Origin: Deltaproteobacteria bacterium
GTDB taxonomy: Bacteria > Myxococcota_A > UBA796 > UBA2385
Assembly (NCBI GenBank): GCA_003694325.1
Contig: RFKJ01000809.1
Location: 1-5,909 of the forward strand
DNA length: 5,909 nucleotides
Direction: 5' to 3'
Shown here: positions 5,443 through 5,909 of the stretch, piece by piece
Numbering within the stretch: the stretch's first letter is position 1
Layout of the letters: each line of letters begins with the position of its first letter
Position numbers and translations under genes: made by a program
The notes under the pieces: model-generated
Seen by the model: only the letters and a program-made list of their open reading frames with translations
Databases searched by the model: none
Told to the model about the DNA's origin: nothing

Positions 5443-5908
5443 CGGGAATCCCGGCGTTCCACCCGCCGTGGATCCACGCCACTCCGCACCGAGCTTGCGC
5501 CGGACCAGGGCGTCGTAGACCCGCCACGGCAGCAGGCGCCCCGCGAGCAGCATCCACCGGGTGGTCCGCCCGGTCGCCACCCGCAGCGGCGGCGACGGCG
5601 ACTCCAGCACCCGCACCAGGGGTCGCACCACCACCTCGACCGGTTCCCGCGACGAGGCCAGCTCGGCGTGCAGCGCCTCGAGACGGGCCGTGATCCCGGC
5701 GTAGACGCCACCCCCGACCCGGGCGCCCCGGGCGCGGTTCTCGAGGAACCCCGACTCCGTCGCCCCCGGCTCGATCAGCGTCACCGACACGCCAAGCGGC
5801 GCCAGCTCGTAGCGCACGGCCGCTGTGGTCATCGACGAGCTTCAGATAGGGTGCCACCACCGCGGCATCGAAGCTGCGGGCCAGCAGCGCCTCGCGGGCC
5901 TCCGCGGG
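5434..5908 (-). pseudogene. Short-chain dehydrogenase/reductase, C-terminal part, frame-disrupted and 5' truncated
   Basis: The stretch from 5832 to the TGA at 5434-5436 encodes 132 residues typical of an SDR C-terminal half: 'AVRYELAPLGVSVTLIEPG' (helix F, strand 6 and the PG motif), then 'TESGFL', a helical region, and 'LLPWRVYDALVRRKLG' as in retinol-dehydrogenase-like SDRs. In-frame sequence stops upstream at a TGA (5842-5844). From the window edge to about 5830, however, a different minus-strand frame has strong GC3 and reads 'PAEAREALLARSFDAAVV' then 'APYLKLVDD', which resembles the SDR helix before the active site. The two segments are joined with no catalytic Ser or YxxxK between them, so the active-site region appears deleted and the frame shifted. 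A real pseudogene or an assembly/sequencing error would look the same. The Rossmann N-terminus lies outside the window. If intact, it would be an NAD(P)-dependent oxidoreductase of unknown substrate. Confidence 0.65.
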
Positions 5909-5909
5909 C

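Noticed and set aside
5039..5518. A plus-strand frame containing a repeated D-H-A-V peptide
   Set aside because: The peptide repeat arises from translating the 12-bp array, whose period is divisible by three. The rest is antisense to the secreted protein and SDR genes.
5846..5848. Tyr in 'APYLK' as the SDR catalytic Tyr with a simple 11-nt deletion
   Set aside because: Spacing to RYELAP would fit a loss of 11 nt, but no Ser lies about 13 residues upstream and the preceding residues look like the earlier helix, so a larger deletion fits better.
5336..5860. A minus-strand frame through the array giving repeated V-I-H-R
   Set aside because: Upstream of about 5830 this frame probably carries true SDR coding, but below that the conserved SDR text is in another frame, so the rest is a shadow.

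Overview
This is a GC-rich window, by eye in the mid-to-high 60s percent with strong G/C preference at third codon positions. It encodes a large lipoprotein built from MopE-type 'CDGIDNDGDG' calcium/metal-binding motifs and FG-GAP propeller repeats. That architecture is typical of Myxococcota and related former deltaproteobacteria, often seen in metagenome assemblies, so I infer such an organism. No rRNA, tRNA, transposase or phage gene is visible, and I cannot name a species.

Layout: (1) 1-1239, plus strand: the 3' part of a gene for a DsbA/HCCA-isomerase-like thioredoxin-fold protein with two copies of the domain in one chain; its 5' end lies outside the window. (2) 1240-1356: a short convergent gap with GC-rich hairpins. 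(3) 1357-4530, minus strand: a complete 1057-residue lipoprotein with a lipobox Cys at residue 20. It carries two tandem copies of a ~147-residue module set among MopE-type motifs, then two MopE-like repeats, then seven FG-GAP blades that probably close into a beta-propeller. (4) 4531-4698: a palindrome-dense gap that probably holds the lipoprotein promoter, with a perfect 18-bp palindrome filling the spacer between -35-like and -10-like boxes. (5) 4699-5310, minus strand: a small predicted secreted protein with six cysteines and no recognised family. (6) 5311-5433: a gap mostly filled by a perfect 12-bp tandem repeat of about 6.3 copies; its SDR-proximal copy supplies the SDR stop codon. (7) 5434 to the right edge, minus strand: the C-terminal part of a short-chain dehydrogenase/reductase whose upstream coding signal is in another frame, so the active-site region is missing or damaged.

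The three minus-strand genes (SDR, secreted Cys-rich protein, lipoprotein) lie head to tail, but the hairpins and promoter-like element before the lipoprotein suggest it is its own transcription unit. The lipoprotein and the small secreted protein are both envelope or exported products. The two flanking genes look like unrelated housekeeping or catabolic enzymes. The most unusual items are the duplicated module in the lipoprotein, the 12-bp array, the 18-bp promoter palindrome and the broken SDR.
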